Part shown: positions 42,428-53,614 of the stretch, piece after piece
Layout of the letters: every line of letters begins with the position of its first letter
Position numbering within the stretch: position 1 is the stretch's first letter
Source: Candidatus Omnitrophota bacterium
GTDB lineage: Bacteria; Hinthialibacterota; Hinthialibacteria; Hinthialibacterales; JAKPRU01
Reading direction: 5' to 3'
Assembly (NCBI GenBank): GCA_029570205.1
Contig: JAKQSI010000033.1
Coordinates: forward strand, 1 to 64,000
Length of the DNA: 64,000 bases
Notes under the pieces: generated by a model
What the model was told of the DNA's origin: nothing
Seen by the model: only the letters and a program-made list of their open reading frames with translations
The model's database searches: none
Translations under genes and position numbers: made by a program

Positions 42428-44785
42428 TCAACGGTTTTCGGCGGATCGGCGCAATTCCCGACTGCACGCATAAAAAGTGTCCAAATCCAGCTCCCGCAAA
42501 AAGACCAGGCCCCGCGTGGCCCGAATTTGCGGACTGGAATGCTCCTGAAACCACTCCCGACCCAGGCAGGTTTTCATCATCTGGTACTGATCCACCTGGA
42601 TTTTCTGCGCAAGTTCGCAGAACGGCCCATCGTGTTCGTAGCTCGGAAACGACGCATCTTTCTGAGAAAGAAACATGTTCATAAACGCGCTTCGAAGAAT
42701 GGCAAACATGTTGAGCGACACTGGAACATACATGTTTGCCTCGGAGGGATGGAAACGATACCAAACGTTGCGATATCCCCAAATCCGGATATCCATGCGG
42801 TTGGTTCTTTCCACATAAAGACGCAGCGCTTCGGTGATCGCCTGAAGCGCCTTGTAGTGAGTATCCGGCCCGCTGGCTTCCGGGTCCAGGGCCACCGTGA
42901 CGATATCCGCTTCGCTCTCATCGAAGACATCAAGAATCGGGGGAACATCTCGGCTTGCTGTCGGTTCCTCCGTGAAAATGTCGCCGGTGTAAAATCCGAG
43001 ACGAAGGTGTCGGACACGCTCGCAGCGATAGCCGAAATAGCCCCAGAGACATTCTGCCTCCCATTCCCGGCACATCCCTTTCAGCTTCTGAATATGGGGG
43101 GGATCTTTTTTGCCCGGATAGCCGGAAGCAATACTGTGCTTGATTTCGGTGATGCGGGCTTTGATATCTTCCAGCCCGGATCGTCCGAACAGTTCGACCA
43201 GGTCTCGCAGCAGACGCCGCGCGGTTCCCTTGTCACACATCGACTGGCTGCCGCTCGCCACACCGTCCAGGTATTGCCAGACATCCCGATTGCGCGCCAC
43301 CGGGTTGGCCGGATCAAAATAGCCTTCGCACATCAGCTTCGCAAACGGAAGCGTGTCGATAAAATTGCGGAGTATCTCGAACCGTTGCAGAAGATAATTG
43401 TTCGTAACCGCCGTGAATCCGCTCGTCATGGTCGCAAACAGGTGCGAATTGGAGTGGTCCCGCATACTGCGCACTACGGCCGGCAGGTATCCCAGCATAA
43501 TGTCATCGTGATGCGGTTCCGTGTGAAGGAACTTCTTGTTGGAGGAGGCCCGTCCACCCTTCTCAATCCGCTGAATCAGTCGATCTCGCACAAGACCGGC
43601 GAGGACTTCAGGTTTTTCGGACCGCTTACGCAGCAGTTCCGCGGCAAATCGGTCCGACTCGAAGTCCTCCTGGGTCAGATCCGTCAATCGCTTCTGCTTT
43701 TGCAGGGAAAGGTCGATGATGATCCGTTCCGTTTCTTCTTCGCTCACGGATTCCGCCAGCGTCAGAAGATGGAACTTCCGTTCGTGAAGATCTTTGGCGG
43801 CTCCCTGGGTAATGAAGAATCGGGCGTTGGGCAGGCGCTGAAGCGAGGAAGCGGGGATCAGGACATCCTTTTCGCCTTCGATGGCTTTCTTGACAACGCC
43901 CGCTTTGGCATCTCCCGCCGCGATAATGATCGCCGTGCATTGCGGATTAAACGTAATCGTGCCCAGACCGATCGTAATGACCAGCCGCTTGCGCGCAATT
44001 TCGATCCCGCCCAGATCCGAGGCCGCGGCGGCCTGCGTCATATAGTTGGTGGCACAGAGACGGGTAACCGAATGATGACTGGAACCACGCACATTGAACG
44101 CAATATGCCCATCCGGTCCGATCCCCCCCAGGAAAAATCCGATCCCGCCCAAGCTGCGAATCTTGTCCTCGTATTCTTCACACCACTGGTCGACTCGATG
44201 CAGCAATGCTTTCTGTTCGCATTCAAGCGGGGTCTTGCCCGGGCGGCGGCGCAAACTCAGATCAACCACGTTGTCCGGCCAGAGCGCATCAAGAGATTGG
44301 TCCGGACGAAGACCGATCTTGTAACAGTCCATCAGGAGCGTCTTGGAGGGGTCCAATCCGAACCCATCCAGATAAAAACGTCTCACGTATGCATAGAAAC
44401 TGTTCTCATGCCAAGGATGAATGGGGTAAAACTCGTCAATCTGAACAAAATGGAGGCTTTTCATGTCCGGGAATATTCCCGGGTCCAATCCATTTTCCTG
44501 AAGAATGGCCTGGGTCCGAGCCGATTTCCAGGTACTCAAAAGACGCCTGACCCACTGAATGAAATGCTCCGGCGTTTTCCCGGTCGGAAGGGAAATCACA
44601 CCGCCCGGATTCTGCTGGACCCATTCGATGAACCGCAGCGCGGCCAGTTGTCCCAAGGCCGGGAAATTGTCCACGACAATGGTCTTGATTTTCTCGACCG
44701 GTGGATACAACAGACGACAGGCGCAATTTTTCAGCGCGGCTTCCTCCACCTTGCTGACGGATTCTACAGCAGTCTCACTCATCAT
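42428..44785 (-). CDS. Glucosamine-6-phosphate deaminase fused to PIG-L-like deacetylase
   Basis: 785 residues. Residues about 35-340 are NagB-like: GGVISLPTGKTPEHF (about 60-74), VQIDEFYPI (about 112-120, catalytic Asp-Glu) and LGGIGPDGHIAFN (about 216-228) with the active-site His. From about 420 begins a second domain with FLHTEPHHDDIMLGY (PHxDD, zinc-binding in PIG-L/LmbE enzymes). The double-domain form occurs in Bacteroidetes and related groups; here the C-terminal part is longer by roughly 100 residues than usual (AVESVSKVEE start, ACSRELRRSAENR end). It would deaminate GlcN-6-P to Fru-6-P, and possibly deacetylate the GlcNAc-6-P precursor. Fits use of amino sugars from glycans. Confidence 0.88.
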   Translation of the reverse strand: MMSETAVESVSKVEEAALKNCACRLLYPPVEKIKTIVVDNFPALGQLAALRFIEWVQQNPGGVISLPTGKTPEHFIQWVRRLLSTWKSARTQAILQENGLDPGIFPDMKSLHFVQIDEFYPIHPWHENSFYAYVRRFYLDGFGLDPSKTLLMDCYKIGLRPDQSLDALWPDNVVDLSLRRRPGKTPLECEQKALLHRVDQWCEEYEDKIRSLGGIGFFLGGIGPDGHIAFNVRGSSHHSVTRLCATNYMTQAAAASDLGGIEIARKRLVITIGLGTITFNPQCTAIIIAAGDAKAGVVKKAIEGEKDVLIPASSLQRLPNARFFITQGAAKDLHERKFHLLTLAESVSEEETERIIIDLSLQKQKRLTDLTQEDFESDRFAAELLRKRSEKPEVLAGLVRDRLIQRIEKGGRASSNKKFLHTEPHHDDIMLGYLPAVVRSMRDHSNSHLFATMTSGFTAVTNNYLLQRFEILRNFIDTLPFAKLMCEGYFDPANPVARNRDVWQYLDGVASGSQSMCDKGTARRLLRDLVELFGRSGLEDIKARITEIKHSIASGYPGKKDPPHIQKLKGMCREWEAECLWGYFGYRCERVRHLRLGFYTGDIFTEEPTASRDVPPILDVFDESEADIVTVALDPEASGPDTHYKALQAITEALRLYVERTNRMDIRIWGYRNVWYRFHPSEANMYVPVSLNMFAILRSAFMNMFLSQKDASFPSYEHDGPFCELAQKIQVDQYQMMKTCLGREWFQEHSSPQIRATRGLVFLRELDLDTFYACSRELRRSAENR

Positions 44786-45167
44786 TCGGATCTCCTCTGA
44801 ATGAAAACAAAACGCCCGTACACCATCTTCAACTGCGGGCGGATTGTATCGACCCGTGGGAGATGCAGAGCCAGATATTTCCCGAATTGTATCACGGTAT
44901 TATCAGAGCCGTATTCGGGGCTGGAGGGCAATTTACTATGTCCTAGAAGAATAGACTGCCCTGCGGTTTTGCCCAAGCTTACCGGCCTGTTCGGGCTGCT
45001 GCCTTTCTTTGCCAGGCAGAGACGCCTGGCCTACTGGTAGGACAGGCCTACTGGTAGGACAGATCTATTGGTAGGACAGGCCTCCGTGCCTGTCAATAGG
45101 CACAGAAACAAACCGCCCGTCCTTCGTGAGAGGGACAGGCGGTTCATGGATTCGTGTTCAGGCCGGA
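44786..45167. other. Intergenic stretch, A-family repeat and terminator
   Basis: Between nagB-PIG-L start and the groEL stop. Holds one A1 palindrome at 45011-45030, a partial copy at 45041-45060 and one A2 at 45075-45094 with CTACTGGTAGGACAG linkers, and the groEL terminator described separately. The flank CTTTCTTTGCCAGGC also borders the array at 25515. No gene. Confidence 0.7.
45112..45143 (-). terminator. Terminator of the groESL operon
   Basis: On the minus strand, ACCGCCTGTCC (45143-45133) pairs with GGACGGGCGGT (45122-45112) over 11 bp with one G-U, followed by TTTGTTTC. It starts 25 bases after the groEL stop. Confidence 0.85.
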
Positions 45168-46820
<1,653 letters not shown>

Positions 46821-46860
46821 CTATTTTTCAGATTCGATTGTTCGGGGTGGAATCCTGTGT

Positions 46861-47151
46861 TCAACTGAGAATGGCCAGAACATCATCCTCTCGCAGAATC
46901 AGATGCTCTTCGCCGTTGATTTTGACTTCGGTCCCGCCGTACTTGCTGATGAGAATCCGATCGCCCTTTTTGACTTCCATTGGGATCCGTTTCCCGTTCT
47001 CATCCAGTTTACCCGGGCCTACTTCCACCACAATAGCCTCTTGAGGCTTCTCTTTCGCCGTGTCGGGGATAATAATTCCGCCGCCACTCTTCTGCTCTTC
47101 CTGCTCAACTCGCTTGACCAGAATTCGGTCAGCCAATGGTTTGACGGCCAT
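46861..47151 (-). CDS. groES: Co-chaperonin GroES
   Basis: 96 residues from the ATG at 47151 with AAAGGAGA upstream; 31 upstream in-frame residues are discarded. The mobile-loop motif [19 protein letters not shown] (about 17-35) and the roof-hairpin [20 protein letters not shown] (about 62-81) are intact. Caps GroEL during the folding cycle. Leader upstream of it holds a spaced inverted repeat. Confidence 0.98.
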   Translation of the reverse strand: MAVKPLADRILVKRVEQEEQKSGGGIIIPDTAKEKPQEAIVVEVGPGKLDENGKRIPMEVKKGDRILISKYGGTEVKINGEEHLILREDDVLAILS

Positions 47152-47202
47152 GGCAATCTCCTTTCTGTCCGTCCCAAAAATGATAGTGTAGTATTGTATT
47201 GC

Positions 47203-47227
47203 GAATGAATAGTTGCGAGATTCGTTC
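47203..47227. promoter_or_regulatory. Spaced inverted repeat upstream of groES
   Basis: GAATGAAT (47203-47210), nine bases, then ATTCGTTC (47220-47227); the arms match at 7 of 8 pairs. The N9 spacer is the same as the CIRCE operator of HrcA, but the arm sequence (TTAGCACTC) is not. It lies about 52 bases upstream of the groES start, so it could be an operator of another heat-shock repressor. Weak evidence. Confidence 0.3.
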
Positions 47228-47444
47228 AGCAAGCCTGATGCCATAAATCATCCGGTTCCCGCTGTGACATAACTAATTCTTTCGACTGGAGTTAGATTAC
47301 TCAGTGCGCTGGAGCGCGCGCCGAAATACGCAGAGTACCTGTTCAAAATGGCAAGCATCCGGTCTCCGGGTGTGCCAAAATGATTCATCCAGCCGGGTGG
47401 CAGCGGAAGGCAAAAGAGGGCTTTCTTGTCCCGATTGGCATAAG

Positions 47445-50400
47445 ATGCGGATCAGCAAAAACCAAGGCTGTATACTTTTATTCATCGCGCTGGTTCCGGC
47501 CGCGCTCGGATCATCAGTTGGATTGTGGATTCCAAGTCCTTTGCGGCTGCTGCTCACTTTTCTCTGGGTGACTGCGCCAATGGGCGATTTTGTTCTGCGG
47601 GCGGGGCACGGCAGAATCCCCTGGACAATCCGCCGGCCGATGGCCTGTCTCCTGGGATGGTGTATCGCCTCTGTTCTGGCATTGCTCCTGGCGTGCATCG
47701 GAGCAAACTGGCTGGTGTTCGGTATTTTACTGGGCTTGGGAAATGCCGCTGTCATCCTTTTTGAGAAAGAAGGCCGGACCGCAGACTCGCAGCGGATCCA
47801 TGCCGGATTCTCCGCCCTGTCTGTTTTTCTCCTCCTGCTTACCGTGATTGCGCTTCTGTATGTATTGAATATGGGCGGGTTTATGGCGCAGGATGGGCGA
47901 TATCATATCGGTTACATGCTCGAAGTGATTCAGCGGGGCGGGCCGGGAACTGCCCATCCGTTTCTGGATGGCGGCGATTATGATCCCCGGTATTCCGTTT
48001 CCTCCTACCATTCCGTTCTGGCGTTTTTGTCGGTATTTGCAAAGGTTCCGCATGACGAGGTGTGGTTTTACCTTCCGGCATTTTGGGTGATTCTTGCGGT
48101 GGGGGGCTGGCGGTTTTTTGGCCTCCGGGTGTTTGAGTCACGTCCTGTGGGGGACCTGTGCGCATCGTTCTTTCTTCTGCTTTCGCTGGTGGGCTATCCG
48201 GGCGGCCCGGGATTTCACGAGTTGCGGACCCTGGCGTACCCCGGCGGCATGGCGCTCCATATCCTCTTTCCGGCGTTGATTGCCTGGTCCTGGAACGGTA
48301 TGCGGTTCCGGTGGGCGCAGGTTGTTATTCTATTGATTCTTGCGATCACCCTTGCCACGACTCATGTGTTCTATCTTCTTCTTGCTGTTCTGGTTCTCTG
48401 CTCCGGTTTCCTCGGATTTTTAATTATGGGGGCGGATCGGAGCCGATTGCGGTTCATGGGGATTGAAGTCGGGATTATTCTTCTTTCGGCGGCTCCGGCG
48501 ATTCTCTGGGGGATGATTCACTTTAAGGGAATTGAGAATTCCGCCTTTCTGTTCGATATCGAGTCCGGCATTCCGAATGACTATGCGGGCCATATTCTGT
48601 TGACCGGCGGAAATCTGTTTATTTTAAAGCCGATCCGCTGGCTTACATTGACCGGGCTGAACGCCTGCCCCACCGGTGCGCCCGCGATTGCGCTCATCTT
48701 ATTTGTTTTGTTCTGGACAAAGATTCCACGGGAACCGCGCGCTTTCTTTGCGGGTGTTTTGGTGGTTGTGATCACCCTGATGTCTGTTCCGCCGCTGTTT
48801 GTCCTGGTGACCGGCATCATTACGCTCTACAAGAGTTTTCGCCTTTTCCAGGCCTTGCCGGTAATTCCGCTATTGGCCGCCGGGACGCTCGCGTTGTCGG
48901 ACTGGATTGTTCATATTCAGTGGAAGAATTCGCGCCACCATGGAGTCACTCGCAAGGTTGCTGCGCACGCTGAACCGATCACCCCCACCCTGCCCCTCCC
49001 CAGCCATGGGGAGAGGCTCTCCCCCAACATTGCGGGAGATACAGACCTGCAAGCCTCTCCCCCAAAGATTGGGGGAGACACAGAGGGGGTTGATCTCCTT
49101 CCTTCCCCTTCCTGGCTCTCTGTCGTCGTCTGCCTTGCGCTGTTTGTGATTGCTGTTCCCACATGCCGTACGCGTCTGTTGGAAGTCTACGGAACGTGGA
49201 AAAGTGTCAAACCATGGTGGATTGAGCCATACCGGGATTTTACCGACCCGATCACGTTCCCTGCCCTGAAAGAGATCGCGTCAAGAGGATATGGCGGAAC
49301 TGTCCTGGCCGAGCCGCAACCTGCCATGGCCTATTCGGCATTGTTCGGCGGGAAGGTTGTGGCCATCCCCAGTTTTCACGCTTCTCCGTCGGCAGCCGAT
49401 ATACCGGAACGGCTTGATACGGTGGATGCGTTCATGCGAGGTTGGCTGGCTCCACAGGAGGCCATTCGCAAATTGCAGCAATATCGGGTAGGCATGGCTT
49501 TCTTCCGCTGGTCTCACCTCAGCCCGCTTGGCGAAGCGGTGTTAGCCTCGTGCATGGAAGAAGAAATAATCATTCCACGTCTCGAACAATCTTCCCCATC
49601 CCCCATCCCCCATCCCCCATCCGCAATCCCTGATCCGCAATCGGCCTTCGCTCTGTTTCACCGACCGGATACGGGATACAAAAATCCCACACCGGTGTTT
49701 GTGGATATGGCGATCAAAGACGGTCAATCTTATCGGCTGAATCGGAACGGGGAGATTTGGGGACCGTCGAATGAGATTGTGGTTTCCGTGGCCTCCGGAC
49801 TTCTGGAAGATACTGCGGAGCGGGTCGCAGGCAAGAGTGGGACAAATGAGACAGATGGGACCAACGAAAGAGAGGAATTCGAAGAGGATGCTGCAGAGCG
49901 GTTCTTGAGTACACCGGAAGGGTGGTTGATCGCAACTCGCGCAGGACGATTGTTAAGAGAAGACGGGACCAGGATCGACTTGTCTGATGTGGAAAAAAAG
50001 AAGTGGGAGAAACCCATCGGGATATTGCCGTCGCCGGACCGGAAAAACATCTTGTTGCTTGGAAGCAATGGATGCTGGTGGAAAACGAGGGATGGAACCC
50101 TGGAGGATATATTACCCGACTGGAGAACCGCACCATTGTGCAGTGCCTGGCGAGACCCGCGCGGAGGCATTCTCTCTCTGAATATCCACGGTGGCGTCCT
50201 CTCGTTCGGCAAGACTTTCCTGAGCGAGAAAGGCTTTTCCCAAGTTCAGGCACAGTGGGGAGCGAGGGCGGGCAGTCTCGACATGGCAACAGACCTGGCC
50301 CTGGACCCATCGGGGTCCTGTCTTTATCTTCTGACACGAACCGGGGATGTCTACCGATGTGTTCCGGGATCCCCGCCCGCAATTTTTTGGCGGGTGGATC

Positions 50401-50516
50401 AACCTGCCCAGTCGATATGGCTTGCGATGGAATGTCACGGGAATGATATGCTTTTGATGGACTGCGCGGGGTATATACTCCGTATCCCCCTATCGAACGG
50501 GAGCACAGCCGGATGA
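47445..50516 (+). CDS. Large polytopic membrane protein with C-terminal propeller-like domain
   Basis: 1023 residues from the ATG at 47445. The N-terminal 500 residues are about 11-12 membrane helices with a GT-C-style first loop (FMAQDGRYHIGYMLEVIQ, about 146-163); the C-terminal 480 residues are soluble, ending in repeats such as IATRAGRLLREDGTRIDLSD and LYLLTRTGDVYRCVPG that look propeller-like. Three low-complexity inserts interrupt the soluble part at the membrane exit: a family B repeat (residues about 511-549), a proline-rich insert (about 714-735) and a Gly-Thr-Asn-Glu one (about 799-811), all repeat-derived. Stop overlaps the next start by four bases (ATGA), so translation is coupled. 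Function: probable glycosyltransferase or carrier for surface glycan; inference only. Confidence 0.7.
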   Translation: MRISKNQGCILLFIALVPAALGSSVGLWIPSPLRLLLTFLWVTAPMGDFVLRAGHGRIPWTIRRPMACLLGWCIASVLALLLACIGANWLVFGILLGLGNAAVILFEKEGRTADSQRIHAGFSALSVFLLLLTVIALLYVLNMGGFMAQDGRYHIGYMLEVIQRGGPGTAHPFLDGGDYDPRYSVSSYHSVLAFLSVFAKVPHDEVWFYLPAFWVILAVGGWRFFGLRVFESRPVGDLCASFFLLLSLVGYPGGPGFHELRTLAYPGGMALHILFPALIAWSWNGMRFRWAQVVILLILAITLATTHVFYLLLAVLVLCSGFLGFLIMGADRSRLRFMGIEVGIILLSAAPAILWGMIHFKGIENSAFLFDIESGIPNDYAGHILLTGGNLFILKPIRWLTLTGLNACPTGAPAIALILFVLFWTKIPREPRAFFAGVLVVVITLMSVPPLFVLVTGIITLYKSFRLFQALPVIPLLAAGTLALSDWIVHIQWKNSRHHGVTRKVAAHAEPITPTLPLPSHGERLSPNIAGDTDLQASPPKIGGDTEGVDLLPSPSWLSVVVCLALFVIAVPTCRTRLLEVYGTWKSVKPWWIEPYRDFTDPITFPALKEIASRGYGGTVLAEPQPAMAYSALFGGKVVAIPSFHASPSAADIPERLDTVDAFMRGWLAPQEAIRKLQQYRVGMAFFRWSHLSPLGEAVLASCMEEEIIIPRLEQSSPSPIPHPPSAIPDPQSAFALFHRPDTGYKNPTPVFVDMAIKDGQSYRLNRNGEIWGPSNEIVVSVASGLLEDTAERVAGKSGTNETDGTNEREEFEEDAAERFLSTPEGWLIATRAGRLLREDGTRIDLSDVEKKKWEKPIGILPSPDRKNILLLGSNGCWWKTRDGTLEDILPDWRTAPLCSAWRDPRGGILSLNIHGGVLSFGKTFLSEKGFSQVQAQWGARAGSLDMATDLALDPSGSCLYLLTRTGDVYRCVPGSPPAIFWRVDQPAQSIWLAMECHGNDMLLMDCAGYILRIPLSNGSTAG
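48977..49093 (+). repeat. Family B element inside a coding region
   Basis: CTCCCCAGCCATGGGGAGAG, then CTCTCCCCCAAC, then CTCTCCCCCAAAGATTGGGG and CAGAGGGGGTTGAT. It matches the intergenic B element at 38926-39005 in order of hairpins and ending, and is read in frame without stop. Confidence 0.7.
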
Positions 50517-53500
50517 ATCGCAAACGGAACCGGACCTGGCTGAGGCCGTTGCTGCTATTGGCGGCAGTTTGTGGTTTGTTCATCACACCCCGAGTCCTTC
50601 AGGCCGAGACCCCCATTCCTCTGAAACGAATCATCCTGGAAGGCAAGGTCGTTACCGCTGACGATCAGACTCCGCTGAACCGCGTCCACGTTGCCATTTA
50701 TGCCGGTGGAGATGAACCGCTTGCGTGGGAATGGACACGAGCGGATGGATCGTTCCATTTCGGAAATGTTACGTTCATCCCCGGGATATACCAGGTCCGG
50801 CTGCGATCGGATAACCAGATCATCAAGGACGCTACGGCGGAAATCTCGCTTCCGGAATTGGCTCCAGGAGAGACACCAGAGACTCTCCTGACTGCCAATC
50901 GATTCCTTTCGGCGCAGGGAATCCTCAAGCAGGAGATCAATCAGGTTATTGTTGATCGCGTCGCGGAGGTCACAGAGCAGGACAAAGAAACGGTACGGAA
51001 AGTCATGACCGCCTTGATTGATGCGGTCAATAATTTCTACATCCGTTATCCAGTGACTCTGACCATGGAAAAGGTGGAGAATCTGACCTTGCAGACAGTG
51101 GACCTGCGTGGAAGTGTGCGGGGACTGTTGGGAAAGAGCCGTTTGCGTGGCGGTGTAGTGCGATTTCTCTATAGAGATTATGTTATTGCCAATCCCCAGA
51201 CCGGCGCGGATAACAAGTTTGTCTATGAAGACGTTCAGGTTCCCCTGGGAACGATCAAGGTTGTGGCAAGCGACCGATTCGGCCTGTTCCAACAGGCGGA
51301 GAAAGAATATGAGATCACACCGGAAACCACGGTGCTGGAGGTCGAAGATCTCACATGCAGTTTGCGCCTATGGGTGAAAGCGGTCGGGGCACTGATCGCC
51401 GGAGCGGTGATCTGGCTGATTGTTCATAGCCGACGGTCTCCGCCGGAGAATCACCCACCCCAGACGGGAACGCCTGCAGGCGATTCGAATTCCCCAGGGG
51501 AGCCTTTTCTATTGAAGATCGAACGCGGGATTGATTTCCTTCGCCCGCAAGTCCGCCGGTTTCGTCAACGCGCCGCAAGGTATTGGGGGCGAAGGGAGGA
51601 TGAGATAAAAGAGACACTCATTGTTTCTCCCTGGTTATGGATGCACGGCGGGATGTGTGTCGTCCTGCTGTTGTGGGCAGGGCTGCAACTATACGGTCAT
51701 ACCATCCAGGCCGGTGGGCCATTGCCTGCGCCGGAGGCCGGTGCGGTGAGCCATGCTCAACAACTCCGCGATGCGTCTACGGAAAACGATGGGGAATTGT
51801 ATGAAAACGCGCTTCAAGTCCCTCCCGACTTCGCCCCATTTCAAGTTCTGATCTGGTCGCGAGTTCTGGCTGCCGCTCGGTTCAACCAGACCGCTTGGCA
51901 GTGCCTCCATCTAGCTCTTTTCTGCGGGGCGGTTTTGCTCACCGGCCTGGCAGTCTGGGCCTTATCCCAACGCGCGTTTCGCTTGCCCTCCGGAGGAACA
52001 ACCGCCGGGCTGTGCGCATCGGTCCTGCTTCTTCTCTGTCCGGGCGCGATTCGGTACTCATGCAGTTTGTACCCGGAGACTGTCTCATTGTTTCTAATCA
52101 GTGCGACACTTGCCGCCTGGTGTTTCGCCGGCGTGACCCCATGGCGACCGACACTCACTCTTTGCTCTTTTCTCCTGGGATTTGTTTTTCTTTTCCATCC
52201 GACACATGGGATTCTGGTTGCCGTGGTACTTGGCATCGCAACCCTGTTTCGACAGCGATTGTCCCGGAGTTCACTGAGTGATCTTCTTTTTCTTCTCCTA
52301 CCGGCTGTCGTGATGGTTACGGTGGTCAGCCGGATTTTCCTTCCCGAAACCAGTCAGGTCACCCGCGCATTTCTGGAACGCGGGGAACATCTCGGCTGGT
52401 TTGCAGGTCTGGTATGGTGTTTCGAGCGGCTCGTGATGGATTACTCGCCGTACCGCGAGGCAATGGCGGCAATTCTCCTGTTGTCCGGCGCAATGGTCTG
52501 GATCAGCCCATCGCGTCGCGTAAAAGGGTTGGCGGCAGGCTGGGCAGCAGGCATTTTGACAATCACTTTAATGAGCGGGAAATACTGGTCATCCCTGCTG
52601 GCGTTGCTCCCCGTCCTGGCGCTTTTCCCTGCCTTGGCCGCCGAGGCCGCGGTCAGTATGACCGAAAACCGTCAGCGTCAGTCCTACGCCATCACCATTG
52701 CAACCCTGGTCTTTTTTGCCGCGCCGTTCACTCAGGCCGGAACATACCAATACCCGTACAGTCGCGCAGGCAAGGAATGGAAGGTTGTGTTGGAGAACCT
52801 TCTGCCGACCATCGATCTGGAGAATGGCGCATTAATCATTGGAGAAAACAGCTTTCTTAACAGCGAGATTGTGAATGTGGCCCTCGTGGAACGCTACGAG
52901 GCCAACCTTCGGAAAATCTACCGCCCTGACTTTCAGGGAACTATCGGGTCCAACGGCGCGCGAATTGCCGATGCCTCCCAGACCGCTCAGGAAATCGATC
53001 GCTGGCTCCGCAACAACCTGGTGGGAAGTGTAAGCGCCATCGAACTGCTTCCGGGACACCCGCTGCTCAACGACAACTCATTCATGCAGCAGGAGGGTTG
53101 GTCACAAACCTGGGTGAACCTTCTCAAATCACAACCATGGTGGCCTGAGACACACACAACAGTCCTCGACGTCGAGAAAGTGGCAATCCACACATATAAG
53201 AAACTTATCGAAAAGACGAACATCGGGTATTCAAGGAGACTCGACACACCGTACGCGGGAATCACCGACTTGTCTCTCCTGGATGATCACGGCATGTATA
53301 CCGTTGAGGTCCCGGCCGGTTCTCCCATAGTCGCGCAGGCCCGGATCAGTAATCTTCTGGACAGTGAATTGCGGGCCACGATCTGGTGGGTCATCTCCAA
53401 GCGGTTTTCCGATCGGCCTTATGAACAGGTAATAACGGAAACAAGGCAAAAGGTTACCGTTGCGCCACTGGCATGCGAGGTTTTCAATACCACACTCCCC

Positions 53501-53614
53501 ATGCCTTCAACAGGCGGTCGGTACTGGGCAGTCGTCTACCTGCACGATGAGTTGGGGAACCATCTTGATGCCGCTTATCTTGCGGATGATGTTCATGTAG
53601 AGGAAACAAGATGA
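50513..53614 (+). CDS. Large membrane protein with carboxypeptidase-regulatory-like and GT-C-like parts
   Basis: 1033 residues. Signal/anchor (about 11-31), a beta-sandwich (about 39-105: LEGKVVTADDQTPLNRVHVA and FIPGIYQVRLRSDNQ) resembling carboxypeptidase regulatory-like domains, a helical stretch, then single membrane helix near 287-306, and from about 372 a multi-helix membrane region (LHLALFCGAVLLTGLAVWAL, TLCSFLLGFVFLFHPTHGIL). The C-terminal quarter (about 780-1033) is soluble. GT39-like in layout but without a clear first-loop Asp motif. Start overlaps the previous stop; its own stop overlaps the next start. The set looks like one operon with a shared surface-glycan function. Confidence 0.68.
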   Translation: MNRKRNRTWLRPLLLLAAVCGLFITPRVLQAETPIPLKRIILEGKVVTADDQTPLNRVHVAIYAGGDEPLAWEWTRADGSFHFGNVTFIPGIYQVRLRSDNQIIKDATAEISLPELAPGETPETLLTANRFLSAQGILKQEINQVIVDRVAEVTEQDKETVRKVMTALIDAVNNFYIRYPVTLTMEKVENLTLQTVDLRGSVRGLLGKSRLRGGVVRFLYRDYVIANPQTGADNKFVYEDVQVPLGTIKVVASDRFGLFQQAEKEYEITPETTVLEVEDLTCSLRLWVKAVGALIAGAVIWLIVHSRRSPPENHPPQTGTPAGDSNSPGEPFLLKIERGIDFLRPQVRRFRQRAARYWGRREDEIKETLIVSPWLWMHGGMCVVLLLWAGLQLYGHTIQAGGPLPAPEAGAVSHAQQLRDASTENDGELYENALQVPPDFAPFQVLIWSRVLAAARFNQTAWQCLHLALFCGAVLLTGLAVWALSQRAFRLPSGGTTAGLCASVLLLLCPGAIRYSCSLYPETVSLFLISATLAAWCFAGVTPWRPTLTLCSFLLGFVFLFHPTHGILVAVVLGIATLFRQRLSRSSLSDLLFLLLPAVVMVTVVSRIFLPETSQVTRAFLERGEHLGWFAGLVWCFERLVMDYSPYREAMAAILLLSGAMVWISPSRRVKGLAAGWAAGILTITLMSGKYWSSLLALLPVLALFPALAAEAAVSMTENRQRQSYAITIATLVFFAAPFTQAGTYQYPYSRAGKEWKVVLENLLPTIDLENGALIIGENSFLNSEIVNVALVERYEANLRKIYRPDFQGTIGSNGARIADASQTAQEIDRWLRNNLVGSVSAIELLPGHPLLNDNSFMQQEGWSQTWVNLLKSQPWWPETHTTVLDVEKVAIHTYKKLIEKTNIGYSRRLDTPYAGITDLSLLDDHGMYTVEVPAGSPIVAQARISNLLDSELRATIWWVISKRFSDRPYEQVITETRQKVTVAPLACEVFNTTLPMPSTGGRYWAVVYLHDELGNHLDAAYLADDVHVEETR

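Noticed and set aside
42527-44800. Long + strand open frame of over 700 codons
   Set aside because: It is antisense to the NagB-PIG-L gene, whose active-site motifs are clear; the frame itself has no recognisable motif.
47160-47240. CIRCE element of HrcA
   Set aside because: TTAGCACTC/GAGTGCTAA is not present; only an N9-spaced inverted repeat of other sequence.
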